From: Parasediminibacterium sp051861445
GTDB taxonomy: Bacteria > Bacteroidota > Bacteroidia > Chitinophagales > Chitinophagaceae
Length of the DNA stretch: 64,000 nt
NCBI GenBank assembly: GCA_051861445.1
Contig: JBHYCS010000013.1
Location: 78,967-142,966, forward strand
Reading direction: 5' to 3'
Shown here one piece after another: positions 1 through 9,570 of the stretch. The notes beneath the pieces were generated by a model. The model was not told the DNA's origin and made no database searches. It saw nothing but the letters and a program-made list of their open reading frames with translations. The position numbers and the translations under genes are program-made. Numbering within the stretch: position 1 is the first letter of the stretch; each line of letters starts with the position of its first letter.

Positions 1-268
1 AGTTATTAAATAGTTTTGTTATTGTAACATAATCTTTTAAACCCAAAGCATGCGTTATTTGAACTTGTGCTGCCAAAGTAAATGCAGCACTAATAAACGC
101 TATAACAGCTACTATACTACCAACCAATGAAAATATGCCAAAATCTAACTCCCCTAATCGTTGAAGAATTATCCTTGAGGTGTACAAAGTAAAGCCAACT
201 GAAATAACAACCCTTGCATACATAATTAAAGTGTTGTATGCAATTTTTTGATTCGTATTATTTACCAT
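1..268 (-). CDS. Wzx-like polysaccharide flippase, N-terminal part (cut by window edge)
   Basis: An open frame starts at an ATG (266-268) and runs without a stop off the left edge, giving 89 residues beginning MVNNTNQKIAYNTLIMYARV. The pattern is a short polar N-terminus, a first membrane segment, the phrase LYTSRIILQRLGELDFGIFS and a second membrane segment (VGSIVAVIAFISAAFTLAA). This is how MATE/Wzx-type lipopolysaccharide O-unit flippases begin; in that family the protein moves lipid-linked sugar repeat units across the inner membrane. The next genes on the same strand are a Wzz-like chain-length protein and an SLBB export protein, so the context agrees. Only about a fifth of a usual 450-500-residue flippase is visible, so the exact family is inferred. 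Confidence 0.7.
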   Translation of the reverse strand, partial: MVNNTNQKIAYNTLIMYARVVISVGFTLYTSRIILQRLGELDFGIFSLVGSIVAVIAFISAAFTLAAQVQITHALGLKDYVTITKLFNN

Positions 269-334
269 GGCTTAACCGCAAAAAATAGGTATAAGAGAAA
301 GCTACTATTGAACATGAATTTTATTATAGCTATT

Positions 335-1414
335 TTAAAATTTCTTTTTAATAAAGAATACTCCAATAAATATTGAAGAAATTACAAAAGCAGATGCAAT
401 TGATGCAACCACAGCAAATAATACTTTAGACTTTTTCTTTTTAATTAATGGCAATTCAACATTATCTAAAATCTGTATTGTAGGTGTTTCTTGTGATAAA
501 GAAAACTTACTTAATTCTAAGTTTTTCATTAACTCTGCATAAATAGTTCCTAGCATAACTTTATCTCTACCAACAATTTCTGCCTTTACTGTTGTAGATT
601 TATAAGCAGGATTAACATCAAGTATTTTTTCATTTTCAATTGCCGTAGAAACAGTTTTATTGAATAGCAGGTTTTCAATACTATCAACTTTTCGTTGGAG
701 CTTGTCAACGTTTGCTTTTTGACGCATTACCTTTATTTGTACGTACCTTTCAGTAGCCTTACTCACCAATCGTTCACAAAAATACTTACTAAGTAACTCA
801 TCTTGCATACTCACCTGAACATTTATACATGTTGCTTTCCGCTCTGGTCGTTCAACTGTTAACTCCCCTAAAGAAATTTGTTGGATAATCAGATGCATTA
901 AACTATCCTGCATACGAGTTTGTGATATAGCATTTCCATTTTTTATTGTTGAATGAAAGAATGGAATATTGATTTTTTTGCTTTGAACAGCTTTTTTAAA
1001 ATAAACTTCAATGTATTTATCACCTAGCAAATAATGAGTGTTATTCGCATCTACAGGAGTTAATAAAACCTCTTTTAGAAGACTTGTACTTTTCAAAAAC
1101 ATTAAAATATTATCGCCAGCAAACAAACTTGCTCCAGAATTACTACCTCCAATATCAATACCAAACTGTCCAGCAAGGCTTGCTAAACCGCCTCCACTAG
1201 ATTTTCCTTCCTCAACTAAAAAACTAAGATTTGAAATATATTTAACAGGCTGTTTCGATACATAAAAATATCCAAAACTTCCACCTGCAATAGCAACTAT
1301 GATAATTTTCCACCACTGTCTAAGAAGATAATATGTAACCGATTTAATTGTATCAATAATTTCATTTAACGAAATTTCTGATTCATCAGACTCTTTCATA
1401 CTTAAATGGCTCAT
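335..1414 (-). CDS. Wzz-like polysaccharide chain-length / co-polymerase protein
   Basis: 359 residues with the two-membrane-segment layout of Wzz/PCP proteins: a cytoplasmic N-terminus, a first segment near residues 35-52 (WKIIIVAIAGGSFGYFYV), a long periplasmic region with helical stretches around residues 200-300, and a last segment at 330-355 followed by KKKF. In this family the protein sets the length of surface polysaccharide or links polymerase to the outer-membrane export channel. There is no C-terminal tyrosine-kinase domain, so it is the kinase-less type. The start codon follows directly on the stop of the SLBB export gene (stop 1415-1417, start 1412-1414), which suggests translational coupling. 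It lies just upstream of the flippase, so all three probably share one transcript. Confidence 0.85.
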   Translation of the reverse strand: MSHLSMKESDESEISLNEIIDTIKSVTYYLLRQWWKIIIVAIAGGSFGYFYVSKQPVKYISNLSFLVEEGKSSGGGLASLAGQFGIDIGGSNSGASLFAGDNILMFLKSTSLLKEVLLTPVDANNTHYLLGDKYIEVYFKKAVQSKKINIPFFHSTIKNGNAISQTRMQDSLMHLIIQQISLGELTVERPERKATCINVQVSMQDELLSKYFCERLVSKATERYVQIKVMRQKANVDKLQRKVDSIENLLFNKTVSTAIENEKILDVNPAYKSTTVKAEIVGRDKVMLGTIYAELMKNLELSKFSLSQETPTIQILDNVELPLIKKKKSKVLFAVVASIASAFVISSIFIGVFFIKKKF

Positions 1415-3850
1415 TTATTTTATAATTTGATATACAAGAAACAGGCTAGTAGTAACACTTGTAAGTGTACCAATTAATAAACCAACCTTAGCTAGATCTA
1501 CAGCCGCTCTTTTACGCTCTTTTGGCACATATATTTTAGATCCGGGCTCAATTTTAGGATACTTCTTAAAAAATAAGAAACTCTTGGTTTGTGCAGCCCT
1601 TCCATTAGCATAAATAACGAATATTTTATTTTTTTGAGCCGACACGGTTGTTCCGCCTGCATCTGAAATGTACTCTTTTAGTGTTTTACCCTTTTCGTAC
1701 GTAAATGCTATATCTAATGGTTTAAAAACCTCTCCTTCAATCGAAATCATATTATTTATTACAGGTATATATAACTCATCTCCTTCTTGTAAAAAAATAT
1801 CTTCTCTGCCACCAGGATTAGCCAAAATTTTCGATAAATCTATTGCTACATCATTAACAGGTTTTACCGAATTTTCTACAAGTACATTTGATGAATCTTT
1901 TGCAGTTGACTCTGCAAGCTTCTTAATTACACTTAAATCAATATCATTAATATTATTTCTACGTTTTAACCTTGCACCACTAATATTTGCCGTATACAAC
2001 AACCCACCTGCTCTTTTTACTAGTGAACTAATATTTTCCTCTCTACTAGTTAAAGAATAAGTACCAGGTATCAAAACTTCGCCAGTTATTGCTACGCTTA
2101 TTTGGGGTTTATAATATGGATCAACTTTTACAGAAACTATATCGTAAGGCATCAACTTAATATCTGCTGAACTACCAGACAACTCTTTGGTATCATCAAT
2201 TTTGATGATTTCCACAATTTTCCCATTCATCACATTGGTTTCTGCATCTCTTTTTCTACGAGAAATTTCAATTCCCAAGCCTGTAGCATTATTTGCAAAT
2301 CCGCCTGCTTTGAGAATTAACGACTTTAAAGACAAACTATCTTCAAATGGATATGTACCACTACTTCTAACAGCACCATTGATTGATACTATTGGAATAT
2401 CTTTCAAATCAAAAATGGAGGAAATACTAATATCGTCTTCTTTTTGTAGAACCAAATCTCCTTTTGTACCATCTAATGATATGTCTACAGAAATAATTTC
2501 TTTTGTTAAATCTTCTCTTATTCTGGTTACAAGCACTCTTTTTTTATAGGCATCTTCACGCAATCCCTCAGCCTTTTCAATTATTTTTTTTAAAGTAATG
2601 TCTTTTTCAAGTGCGTAAAATCCTGGTTTAAATATTGCTCCATTTATAGCAACTCTATTTTGAAACTTGTTAATAATGGAACTAACAACAAGAGAATCAC
2701 CATCTTGTAATTTAAAGTTCGCAAATTCTTCTTTTGGTATTTCTATTACTTTCTTATCAAAGTCTAATTGCCTTACACCTCTAATTCTTGCTTTATATGC
2801 TGTACTCTTAAAGCCGCCTGCAAAGCTTAATGCATCTGCTAACGTTTCGGAAGATTTCATTTCGAATGTAGCAGAGCGATTAATTTCACCTGTTAAAGAA
2901 AGCTTTATAGTTGCATAAGGTATCCTGATTACATCATTATCTTCTAAACGAACATTATTCCTTTGATCGGCTTTTACTAAATAATCGTAAAAGTCTGCTA
3001 CTATAATAACTTTATTGTTTCTAATTAACTCAATGTTTCTGTAAGAACCGTTTTCAGCAGGACCACCACTAATATATAATGCATTGAAAAGTGTTGCAAC
3101 AGAAGGTACAGAAAATGTTCCTGGTTTTTTAGATGCCCCTATAATTGAAATTTTTATTGTTCTAATTGCAGATAAGGATAATTGAACCTTTGTTAAACCA
3201 CTTGAAATTGCAGGATAATATTTTGAGAGTCGATTTTTAATTTTAAATGTAGCTTCTTCGATATTTAAGCCATTTAAACTAATTGGACCAGCATACTTAA
3301 CATTTACCATACCTTCTGCAGAAACCCGGAGTGTTTGTTGTAAAACATTTACACCAAAAACTTCTAATGATAATTCGTCATCTGGTCCTAATAAATAATT
3401 TTTGGGTGTTGGAAGGCGAAGGTTGGGTTCGAAAGTGGTGTTACCAGCTGAGAAAAACTCCGAGCCAAAAACACTAGAACCTTCACCTGTAGGTGCACTA
3501 AGTGCATCGTCGTATATTACTCTTCTCGGTTTATATTTTTGAGGCATTGAAATACTGCTTGACGTACTAGATGCGTTGTCAGACGATGATGCCCCCATCA
3601 ATTGTTGTACTCTTTGACGTATTAATGTTAACTCAGAGTCGGGTAAATTTCTTTTTTTAAATTCTTGCTCCACATCTTCTTCATTCATTCCTGCTGAACT
3701 GTATTGTTGAATAAAATTCAATAACTGTATATCAGAAATTTGTGAAGAACGAACCTTACTTAAATCGGCAGGTATTTGTGCAAGAAGTACATTTGATATG
3801 CTTAAAAAAAGAGAGATAAGCAATAATAATTGTAGTGTTTTTTTGAACAT
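1415..3850 (-). CDS. SLBB-domain polysaccharide export protein (Wza-like, extended)
   Basis: 811 residues. A signal peptide (residues 1-25, ending VLLAQ) is followed by a low-complexity Ser-rich stretch near 90-100, a Poly_export domain starting near residue 153 (LGPDDELSLEVFG), then about six SLBB repeats, each recognisable as a G(A/E)..KPGTF/Y...L..L...AGG pattern (for example NGAIFKPGFYALEKDITLKK). A single membrane segment ends the protein (GLLIGTLTSVTTSLFLVYQI). Wza-type proteins form the outer-membrane channel for capsule or exopolysaccharide export. At about twice the length of E. coli Wza and with extra SLBB repeats, this is the long form common in Bacteroidota. It is first in the visible operon. 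Which polymer is exported cannot be told. Confidence 0.9.
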   Translation of the reverse strand: MFKKTLQLLLLISLFLSISNVLLAQIPADLSKVRSSQISDIQLLNFIQQYSSAGMNEEDVEQEFKKRNLPDSELTLIRQRVQQLMGASSSDNASSTSSSISMPQKYKPRRVIYDDALSAPTGEGSSVFGSEFFSAGNTTFEPNLRLPTPKNYLLGPDDELSLEVFGVNVLQQTLRVSAEGMVNVKYAGPISLNGLNIEEATFKIKNRLSKYYPAISSGLTKVQLSLSAIRTIKISIIGASKKPGTFSVPSVATLFNALYISGGPAENGSYRNIELIRNNKVIIVADFYDYLVKADQRNNVRLEDNDVIRIPYATIKLSLTGEINRSATFEMKSSETLADALSFAGGFKSTAYKARIRGVRQLDFDKKVIEIPKEEFANFKLQDGDSLVVSSIINKFQNRVAINGAIFKPGFYALEKDITLKKIIEKAEGLREDAYKKRVLVTRIREDLTKEIISVDISLDGTKGDLVLQKEDDISISSIFDLKDIPIVSINGAVRSSGTYPFEDSLSLKSLILKAGGFANNATGLGIEISRRKRDAETNVMNGKIVEIIKIDDTKELSGSSADIKLMPYDIVSVKVDPYYKPQISVAITGEVLIPGTYSLTSREENISSLVKRAGGLLYTANISGARLKRRNNINDIDLSVIKKLAESTAKDSSNVLVENSVKPVNDVAIDLSKILANPGGREDIFLQEGDELYIPVINNMISIEGEVFKPLDIAFTYEKGKTLKEYISDAGGTTVSAQKNKIFVIYANGRAAQTKSFLFFKKYPKIEPGSKIYVPKERKRAAVDLAKVGLLIGTLTSVTTSLFLVYQIIK

Positions 3851-3961
3851 TTTTATTGATTTGTATATAGCTCCGCCATAACAATCACATGATTATTTCA
3901 AAGCGGTTTAAAGTCGCATATTATTTTGTATCAAACAAAAAATTAAGCCATCAAATAAAAG

Positions 3962-3969
3962 CAAATATA
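3962..3969 (-). promoter_or_regulatory. candidate -7 element for the polysaccharide export operon
   Basis: Read on the minus strand this is TATATTTG, a full match to the Bacteroidota -7 consensus TAnnTTTG. It sits in the 172-bp space between the ispF stop and the export gene and would give a leader of about 105 nt. No clear TTTG is seen at the -33 position, so the call rests on the -7 box and its location. Confidence 0.35.
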
Positions 3970-4022
3970 TTAGTTGCAATTATTTTGAACCCAATTTTTA
4001 AATTCTAATATTAAGCTATAAA

Positions 4023-4496
4023 CTACAACTTGGCTAACAATACTGTAGCATAAGCTACCAATCCTTCCTCTCTACCTACAAAACCCATTTTTTCAGTTGT
4101 TGTGGCTTTTATAGATACGTCTCTTTCTTCTAAGTTTAATATGCTAGCTATTGTTTGTTGCATACTTGTAACGTAAGGCTTAATTTTTGGCGATTGTAAA
4201 CAAAGTGTACTATCAATGTTTACAATGTAATATCCTTCACTCTTCACTAAATCATATGTTTTTTTTAAAAGAATTTTACTGTCTATGTTTTTATAACTCT
4301 GATCTGTGTCTGGAAAATGTACGCCAATATCTCCTAAACATAAAGCTCCTAATAAAGCATCACAGATTGCATGCAACAACACATCTGCATCACTATGCCC
4401 TAAAGCTCCTTTATGGTGAGGAATTTTTATTCCACCAATCCATAAATCTCTTCCTTCTACCAATTGATGAAAATCTATACCAGATCCTATTCTCAT
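4023..4496 (-). CDS. ispF: 2-C-methyl-D-erythritol 2,4-cyclodiphosphate synthase
   Basis: 157 residues, the normal length for IspF. The enzyme cyclises CDP-methylerythritol 2-phosphate to methylerythritol cyclodiphosphate, releasing CMP, in the cytosolic MEP route to isoprenoids. Visible signatures: metal ligands D8 and H10 in GIDFH, H42 after HSDADVLLHA (34-43), the DIGVHFPD stretch (56-63), and the TTTEKMGFVGREEG motif (132-145) with the catalytic Thr/Glu region. All key residues are present. The gene lies downstream of porV on the same strand with 56 bp between them, so the two may share a transcript; I see no metabolic reason for the pairing. No other MEP-pathway gene is in the window. 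Confidence 0.97.
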   Translation of the reverse strand: MRIGSGIDFHQLVEGRDLWIGGIKIPHHKGALGHSDADVLLHAICDALLGALCLGDIGVHFPDTDQSYKNIDSKILLKKTYDLVKSEGYYIVNIDSTLCLQSPKIKPYVTSMQQTIASILNLEERDVSIKATTTEKMGFVGREEGLVAYATVLLAKL

Positions 4497-4552
4497 AATT
4501 ACAATTTGATGTTTCTTTTTAGCAGAAAGAAATAAACCATTTATAAAAAAAA

Positions 4553-5716
4553 TTATTGTGCATTTGTTCCATCTAAATCGAAAGTAAGTCCAAAACGCAA
4601 TGTATTAGATAATGGGTTTCTTGTAACTCCATTTCCTGATGGAACTAAATAAGACAGATTTATTCCGATTACATTATATTTTAATCCTGCACCAAAAGTG
4701 AAATATTTTCTATTACCTTGACTAGCATCTTCGTAAAAATACCCTGCACGTACTGCAAACTGTTCGTTGTAAACATATTCTGCTCCAAGAGAAACCTGTA
4801 ATTTCTTTAATCCACCACCACCACCAAACGAGCTAAACCAGCTATTAAAAACACTTTTATTTCTGTACTCACTTAAATTTAATGAGTCGGTAGAAAAATC
4901 ACCGGTTGCAATAGGTGGTGCAGGAACCAATAGTTTATTGATATCAATAGCAAAAGTAATTCTGTTACTTTCATCAGGAATAGTAGTATATGCAAAACCA
5001 ACACCTAAATTTGCTGGTATATAATCTTTTCCTTGAGCATCATTTGTATATCCAATTTTTGTTCCCAAGTTCGATAATACAACACCCCAACTTAAACCTT
5101 CACCATCCTTACCACTTCCATCTTTATAAATTGAGAAATCTGCAGCAACAGAAGTACCTGCTTTATAAGTAGTACCATTAGTAGTACCAGCTGCTCCACC
5201 AACAAGGTTAGAATAAATGTATCTACCTGCAACACCAATACTTAATTTCTCATTCAGTTTACGTGTATACCCAACATCGAAACCCAATTCTCTTGGTCGA
5301 AAAGAATTCAATTCATTGCCAGAAAAATCAGTAAAAGTAATGTTACCTAAACTAAAATATCTTAAAGAACCAGACACCGCTTGTTGATCATCTATTTTAT
5401 AATAACCAGCCATACTTGCCAAATACACATCATTTAATCCTAAATCTTTTAACCAAGGAGTATAGGTTAATGAAAGTCCACTTTTAGCCTTTGCAAAAGG
5501 CGTTTTTGCCAAATTCCAAAACATAGAATTAGCATCAGGATTTGTTGCTATACCAACATCACCCATACCACCTGCTCTAGCATCAGGAGATATTCGTAAA
5601 AAAGGAACCGCAGAGGTAACTACATTTAAATCACTTGTTTGTGCATGTAAGCAACCAAAACCAGTTGCAGTACTAATTACTAATAATAGAGCACTTTTCA
5701 CTAATGAACGTTTCAT
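4553..5716 (-). CDS. porV: Type IX secretion system outer-membrane protein PorV (LptO)
   Basis: 387 residues from the chosen start. A signal peptide begins MKRSLVKSALLLVIST and ends near CLHAQ; the frame extends 18 codons further upstream, but that extension (MVCGFLFIYLRIQKLNYL) would spoil the signal peptide, so the inner ATG at 5714-5716 is preferred. The mature protein has the PorV hallmark DARAGGMGDVGIATNPDANS and alternating beta-strands ending in an aromatic-rich barrel finish (TLRFGLTFDLDG). In known systems PorV is a FadL-like barrel that hands T9SS cargo to the sortase PorU. porU lies directly upstream on the same strand and gldJ beyond it, the arrangement known from Flavobacterium johnsoniae. 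It lacks the trafficking C-terminal domain of cargo proteins, as expected for a machine component. Confidence 0.94.
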   Translation of the reverse strand: MKRSLVKSALLLVISTATGFGCLHAQTSDLNVVTSAVPFLRISPDARAGGMGDVGIATNPDANSMFWNLAKTPFAKAKSGLSLTYTPWLKDLGLNDVYLASMAGYYKIDDQQAVSGSLRYFSLGNITFTDFSGNELNSFRPRELGFDVGYTRKLNEKLSIGVAGRYIYSNLVGGAAGTTNGTTYKAGTSVAADFSIYKDGSGKDGEGLSWGVVLSNLGTKIGYTNDAQGKDYIPANLGVGFAYTTIPDESNRITFAIDINKLLVPAPPIATGDFSTDSLNLSEYRNKSVFNSWFSSFGGGGGLKKLQVSLGAEYVYNEQFAVRAGYFYEDASQGNRKYFTFGAGLKYNVIGINLSYLVPSGNGVTRNPLSNTLRFGLTFDLDGTNAQ

Positions 5717-5824
5717 CAGATAATTTAATTTTTGAATTCGCAAATAAATAAAAAGAAAGCCACATACCAAGATTTAAATCGTAGAAATGTAGTTTTACAA
5801 GTAGAAATAATTCATCAATACAAT

Positions 5825-8800
5825 TTAGTGTAGAACAATTTGCTGGCTTGCTGTTGCAATACCTTTTTTTGAAGTAACAATGATACGATATATATAGACA
5901 CCACTTGCTAATTTTTCGCTGCTATACTTGTTTTTTCCATCCCATTCTGCAATAATTGTTCTATTTCCTGTAGCCAATACTTCTTGTTTTGACTGATACA
6001 CCAACTTACCTCCATTAGAAAAAACTAAAAGTTCTACCTGTAATTGTTCGCCTTTCTGATTGTGTTCGAAACTAAACTTTGTTGTATTTTTAAATGGATT
6101 AGGGTAATTGAATAACTTGTTGATGACAACACCTGTTTGAGTTAAAACAATAAAACGAAGCGTTGCACTGTTTGAATTATTAAATACATCCCAAGCTTTT
6201 AAAGTAAGCGTATGTTTTCCTTCGGTTAATGTTGGTAATTGAAATAAAATTCTTCCATTTTGATAAGAATTCGTATTTGCAGTGTAAAATTGATTTAAGT
6301 TTATTCGATTATTTTCATCGCCGTCAATTGTGGCAATAATATCATGACCAATTCCTAATCCTGTATTATTTATTCCTGATGAATCGAATAAATGAGCTAT
6401 CAATAACGGTTGATTATTCACTATGCCATCATTTTTAAACAACGTATCATTCAAAAAAAGATGAATTTGTGGCCCAATAGAATCCAAATTTTTTTCTACA
6501 TTTCCCAAACATAAAAAATTGGTATCAACACCTACAGCATCGGTTTCGCCATTGTGTGCATACAATTTAATAACTATTCGATTGGCAGAAAATGCAACAC
6601 CTTTTGGAATAATGATAGATGCATTGAAAGAACCGTTTTGAACAGTTACTTTACCCTGAAATAAAATATTTTTTTGCTCCGTAAAATTGGTAACAACACT
6701 AGAGGGATCGTTTTGAAGTGTAGTAGTAACAGTGGGTGCATTATACACCACAATATCTAACAATCCATTAAAACTAGAAAGCTTAGTTCCATTAAATTGT
6801 TTAACACTTCCCTTTAGCGTATGCACTTTAGTAGCTAGTAGCGTATCGTTTAGTATCACTGGTTTTAAATTAACAGAATCGATTGTGATGGTATGTTTTG
6901 GAAATGCTAAACGCATGGCAGGATCGCCTAAAAGCGTAAATTTTCTATTATTAACAATATCGTTAAATGTTTGATACGTGTAATTTTTTGCTGCTAAACA
7001 AGCATTGCCTAAGGTTAAATAATTTCCATTTGTATTGGGTTGTAAAGCAAACCGTAAATAATTACTATTGATGATACTGTTGCTGAATGCAAAAACCAAT
7101 CTAGTAGTTGTCATTAAAGCAATAGCACCTTTATTCTTAGTGTTTAAAAGCGATGCACCTAACGATTTTTTAGTAGGGTCGTCATAGGGTGCAAAATCGC
7201 AAGTTGCCGTAATAAATAAAGGCAGTTTAAACGAATTCTGTATGCTTTCTATTTCATTTTGAGTAAAAATAGCTTCTTCGGCCAAACGATTGTAACCACC
7301 GTGTCCACTATAATTTATCAATAAAACGCCACTAGATAACTGATTAATTATATTTGAATTTACCACTGGATATCTATTACCGCTATTCGTTCGTTCAAGC
7401 GGAAATGCATCTAAATAAATTTTATTGTAATCGAAATTTTTATTTGCAGCAGATGCTGTTTGCACCATTTTTTCTGCATCATTCAAATGCAAATTTCTAT
7501 CGCCATCATCTGCAATTAAGAGTATTTTATTTCTCCAATCACCAAAAGCATTTTCGCTGTGATATTGAATAATTTTCTCAACAATATTATTTGCTTCATC
7601 TATTGTATTACATGGAATTCGTCCAACTGCAATGTCTAACAAATTGGTATTTTGAACATCGTTAACATCATCATTATCATCTAACAATGCAAAAAAATCA
7701 TCAGAAGTATAGGTATTTAATGGATGGAATGACTCGTTTGACTCATAACAAGGAACAAAATTTGTGTTATTAGAAATTCTATTTTTATAATCAAAGCTAG
7801 CTCCTCCCATCAATAGCAAATAACTTGGCTGATTTGATATTTGTTGCTTACCTCTATCATAATACATTTTAACAAAGTTTCTAAGAGCAACTGGATCTTT
7901 TTTACCAGAAGAGAATTCGTTGTAAATAGCTTCTGTAGTTACCACTTTTACACGATATTGGTATTGCTTTGAATGAAAATTTGCCAATTCTGTTGCTGCA
8001 TTTAAAAAAGAGGGATGTGTAATAATAAGATAGTCGACCGAATCTATATTGTGTAAATTTTGATTTTGAACTTTTTCTATAAAAATGGGAGTTAATGTAT
8101 TGGAAGCATTAAATGCAATGTATTGTTTGAAATATTGCGTAGAGTCGTTAAAAACAAGTTGATTATTTTGAATGGTTACATTCATTTTCAAGGGTTGCAT
8201 TGGATTGGTAATTTCCAAAACCTGTGTTTCGTTTGAAGCAGATTCAATTACATATCGAACAATCTTTTTGGTTTTTAGCAACCTTGCATCTCTGAAATGC
8301 AGTTGTTGGTCATTGGTTAATTGCAACTTTTTTCGCATTTGTAAAGAAAACCAATTTAACCAAGCACTTGAGGTATTGTTAGCGGGCAAAAATTGGAGTT
8401 GAAGACTTGATGGCGTTGAATGATTAAAAAAAGTATCACTTTGTTGTTTTAAACGCACAAACGGCTCTAGTAAATTGCCAGAAACAGAAGGCAATAATAT
8501 ACTTTGAGCTACTGTTTGATTAAACAAAACTCTAAAACTACTCGTTGAATTAACCGATCTAGCTGCAACTGCTATTTGAATATAAATAGGTTCATTCAAG
8601 ATATTACCAACAGTATTTATTGAAAAGTTTCGTGTAAGCAAAATATTGCTAAAGCTTTCTCCTAGCCACTGTTTTCCACTATTTAAAATATTTATTTCAT
8701 CATTCTCGTAATGAAAAAGATAATCGTAACTATCAACTGCTTCTGATGTGTTGTTTTGAATGAATGGCTGCACACTCATTCTTTTTCCCAAACCACCAAT

Positions 8801-9238
8801 GGTTAAATAGTAAAACGTAGTATCAGTGTATAAGTTTTTAGTGTATGCATAGCTTGTATTTGTAGAATCAATTTTCCATTCACCTGCTTCTGCACCGTAA
8901 AAAAGCAAATAGTCATTATTATTAAAAATTCCATCTCCACCATCAACTACTTCAATTGCATTTTCTACCAAATCATCGACATAAACACCATTATTAGCCT
9001 CTGATAGCATTCCACCACCATTTCCATACAAACGAATAGATTGTGCAGCGATGTTATTGCCTAATCCATTCGATGATAGAAAATTAGGTGTTATTTTATA
9101 AATTCCTGGTTGTGTAACTGCAATTTTAACCCAATTACCTGTTGCTAAAACAGATTTATTGGTATAAACCCTTTGTGCATGTATTGATACATGAAAAAAA
9201 GTTAAACATATTAAACAAAATTTTACAAGAATAGGCAT
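5825..9238 (-). CDS. porU: Type IX secretion system sortase PorU (C25 gingipain-like protease)
   Basis: 1,137 residues, close to the P. gingivalis protein. A signal peptide (ending VSIHAQ) is followed by a long beta-rich region, a peptidase C25 domain in the middle, and a C-terminal FlgD/T9SS-like domain (GVVINKLFNYPNPFKN to the end, about residues 1035-1137). The catalytic pair is visible: His at about residue 646 in INYSGHGG and Cys at about 680 in TATCDF. PorU removes the C-terminal sorting signal of T9SS cargo at the cell surface and attaches the cargo to A-LPS. It precedes porV on the same strand and is divergent from gldJ. A -7 box TATTTTTG lies about 26 bp before the start. Confidence 0.95.
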   Translation of the reverse strand: MPILVKFCLICLTFFHVSIHAQRVYTNKSVLATGNWVKIAVTQPGIYKITPNFLSSNGLGNNIAAQSIRLYGNGGGMLSEANNGVYVDDLVENAIEVVDGGDGIFNNNDYLLFYGAEAGEWKIDSTNTSYAYTKNLYTDTTFYYLTIGGLGKRMSVQPFIQNNTSEAVDSYDYLFHYENDEINILNSGKQWLGESFSNILLTRNFSINTVGNILNEPIYIQIAVAARSVNSTSSFRVLFNQTVAQSILLPSVSGNLLEPFVRLKQQSDTFFNHSTPSSLQLQFLPANNTSSAWLNWFSLQMRKKLQLTNDQQLHFRDARLLKTKKIVRYVIESASNETQVLEITNPMQPLKMNVTIQNNQLVFNDSTQYFKQYIAFNASNTLTPIFIEKVQNQNLHNIDSVDYLIITHPSFLNAATELANFHSKQYQYRVKVVTTEAIYNEFSSGKKDPVALRNFVKMYYDRGKQQISNQPSYLLLMGGASFDYKNRISNNTNFVPCYESNESFHPLNTYTSDDFFALLDDNDDVNDVQNTNLLDIAVGRIPCNTIDEANNIVEKIIQYHSENAFGDWRNKILLIADDGDRNLHLNDAEKMVQTASAANKNFDYNKIYLDAFPLERTNSGNRYPVVNSNIINQLSSGVLLINYSGHGGYNRLAEEAIFTQNEIESIQNSFKLPLFITATCDFAPYDDPTKKSLGASLLNTKNKGAIALMTTTRLVFAFSNSIINSNYLRFALQPNTNGNYLTLGNACLAAKNYTYQTFNDIVNNRKFTLLGDPAMRLAFPKHTITIDSVNLKPVILNDTLLATKVHTLKGSVKQFNGTKLSSFNGLLDIVVYNAPTVTTTLQNDPSSVVTNFTEQKNILFQGKVTVQNGSFNASIIIPKGVAFSANRIVIKLYAHNGETDAVGVDTNFLCLGNVEKNLDSIGPQIHLFLNDTLFKNDGIVNNQPLLIAHLFDSSGINNTGLGIGHDIIATIDGDENNRINLNQFYTANTNSYQNGRILFQLPTLTEGKHTLTLKAWDVFNNSNSATLRFIVLTQTGVVINKLFNYPNPFKNTTKFSFEHNQKGEQLQVELLVFSNGGKLVYQSKQEVLATGNRTIIAEWDGKNKYSSEKLASGVYIYRIIVTSKKGIATASQQIVLH

Positions 9239-9263
9239 AAATGGCTATGCAGATTGTTCTATT

Positions 9264-9271
9264 CAAAAATA
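9264..9271 (-). promoter_or_regulatory. candidate -7 element of porU
   Basis: TATTTTTG on the minus strand, matching TAnnTTTG, 25 bp before the porU ATG. Predicted leader about 20 nt. A TTTA rather than TTTG lies near the -33 position. Confidence 0.4.
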
Positions 9272-9506
9272 AAACAATTGATTGCACTAAATAATTTAAT
9301 GTTTAATTGTACAAAAACAAACTTTAAAGTTCATTAAATATCGGCAAACTAAAATGAATCAATCAGATAAAAACAAATAATATTTATCTGTTTTATGGTG
9401 AATTAACGCTTAGAAAAGGACATTATTGTAGGCAAAATTGAAAAATTAAGTTTTTGGTAACATGTGTTTTCTTGCAGAGAAATGGTAAATTTATTGGTAA
9501 ATCTAC

Positions 9507-9514
9507 TATATTCG
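9507..9514 (+). promoter_or_regulatory. candidate -7 element of gldJ
   Basis: TATATTCG, a one-base variant of TAnnTTTG, about 57 bp before the preferred gldJ ATG. If used, transcription starts inside the upstream extension of the frame, which supports the shorter start. No clear -33 element. Confidence 0.3.
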
Positions 9515-9570
9515 CAAAAGAAGATAATTATACCCACTATTATTTATTGTCTGAATTTAAAGTACAACTT

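Larger units (their letters stand above)
9239..9570. other. divergent intergenic region porU / gldJ
   Basis: 332 bp of AT-rich DNA with no convincing gene between two oppositely oriented T9SS genes. It contains a -7-like box on each strand (9264-9271 minus, 9507-9514 plus), so it is read as a two-way promoter region. An open frame extends gldJ upstream to 9454, but it has no coding character and I excluded it. Confidence 0.6.

Noticed and set aside
5717..5770. 18-codon upstream extension of porV
   Set aside because: It disrupts the signal peptide; the inner ATG fits the family.
9454..9570. upstream extension of gldJ to the distal ATG
   Set aside because: It would place 39 unrelated residues before a clean lipoprotein signal and precedes the likely promoter.
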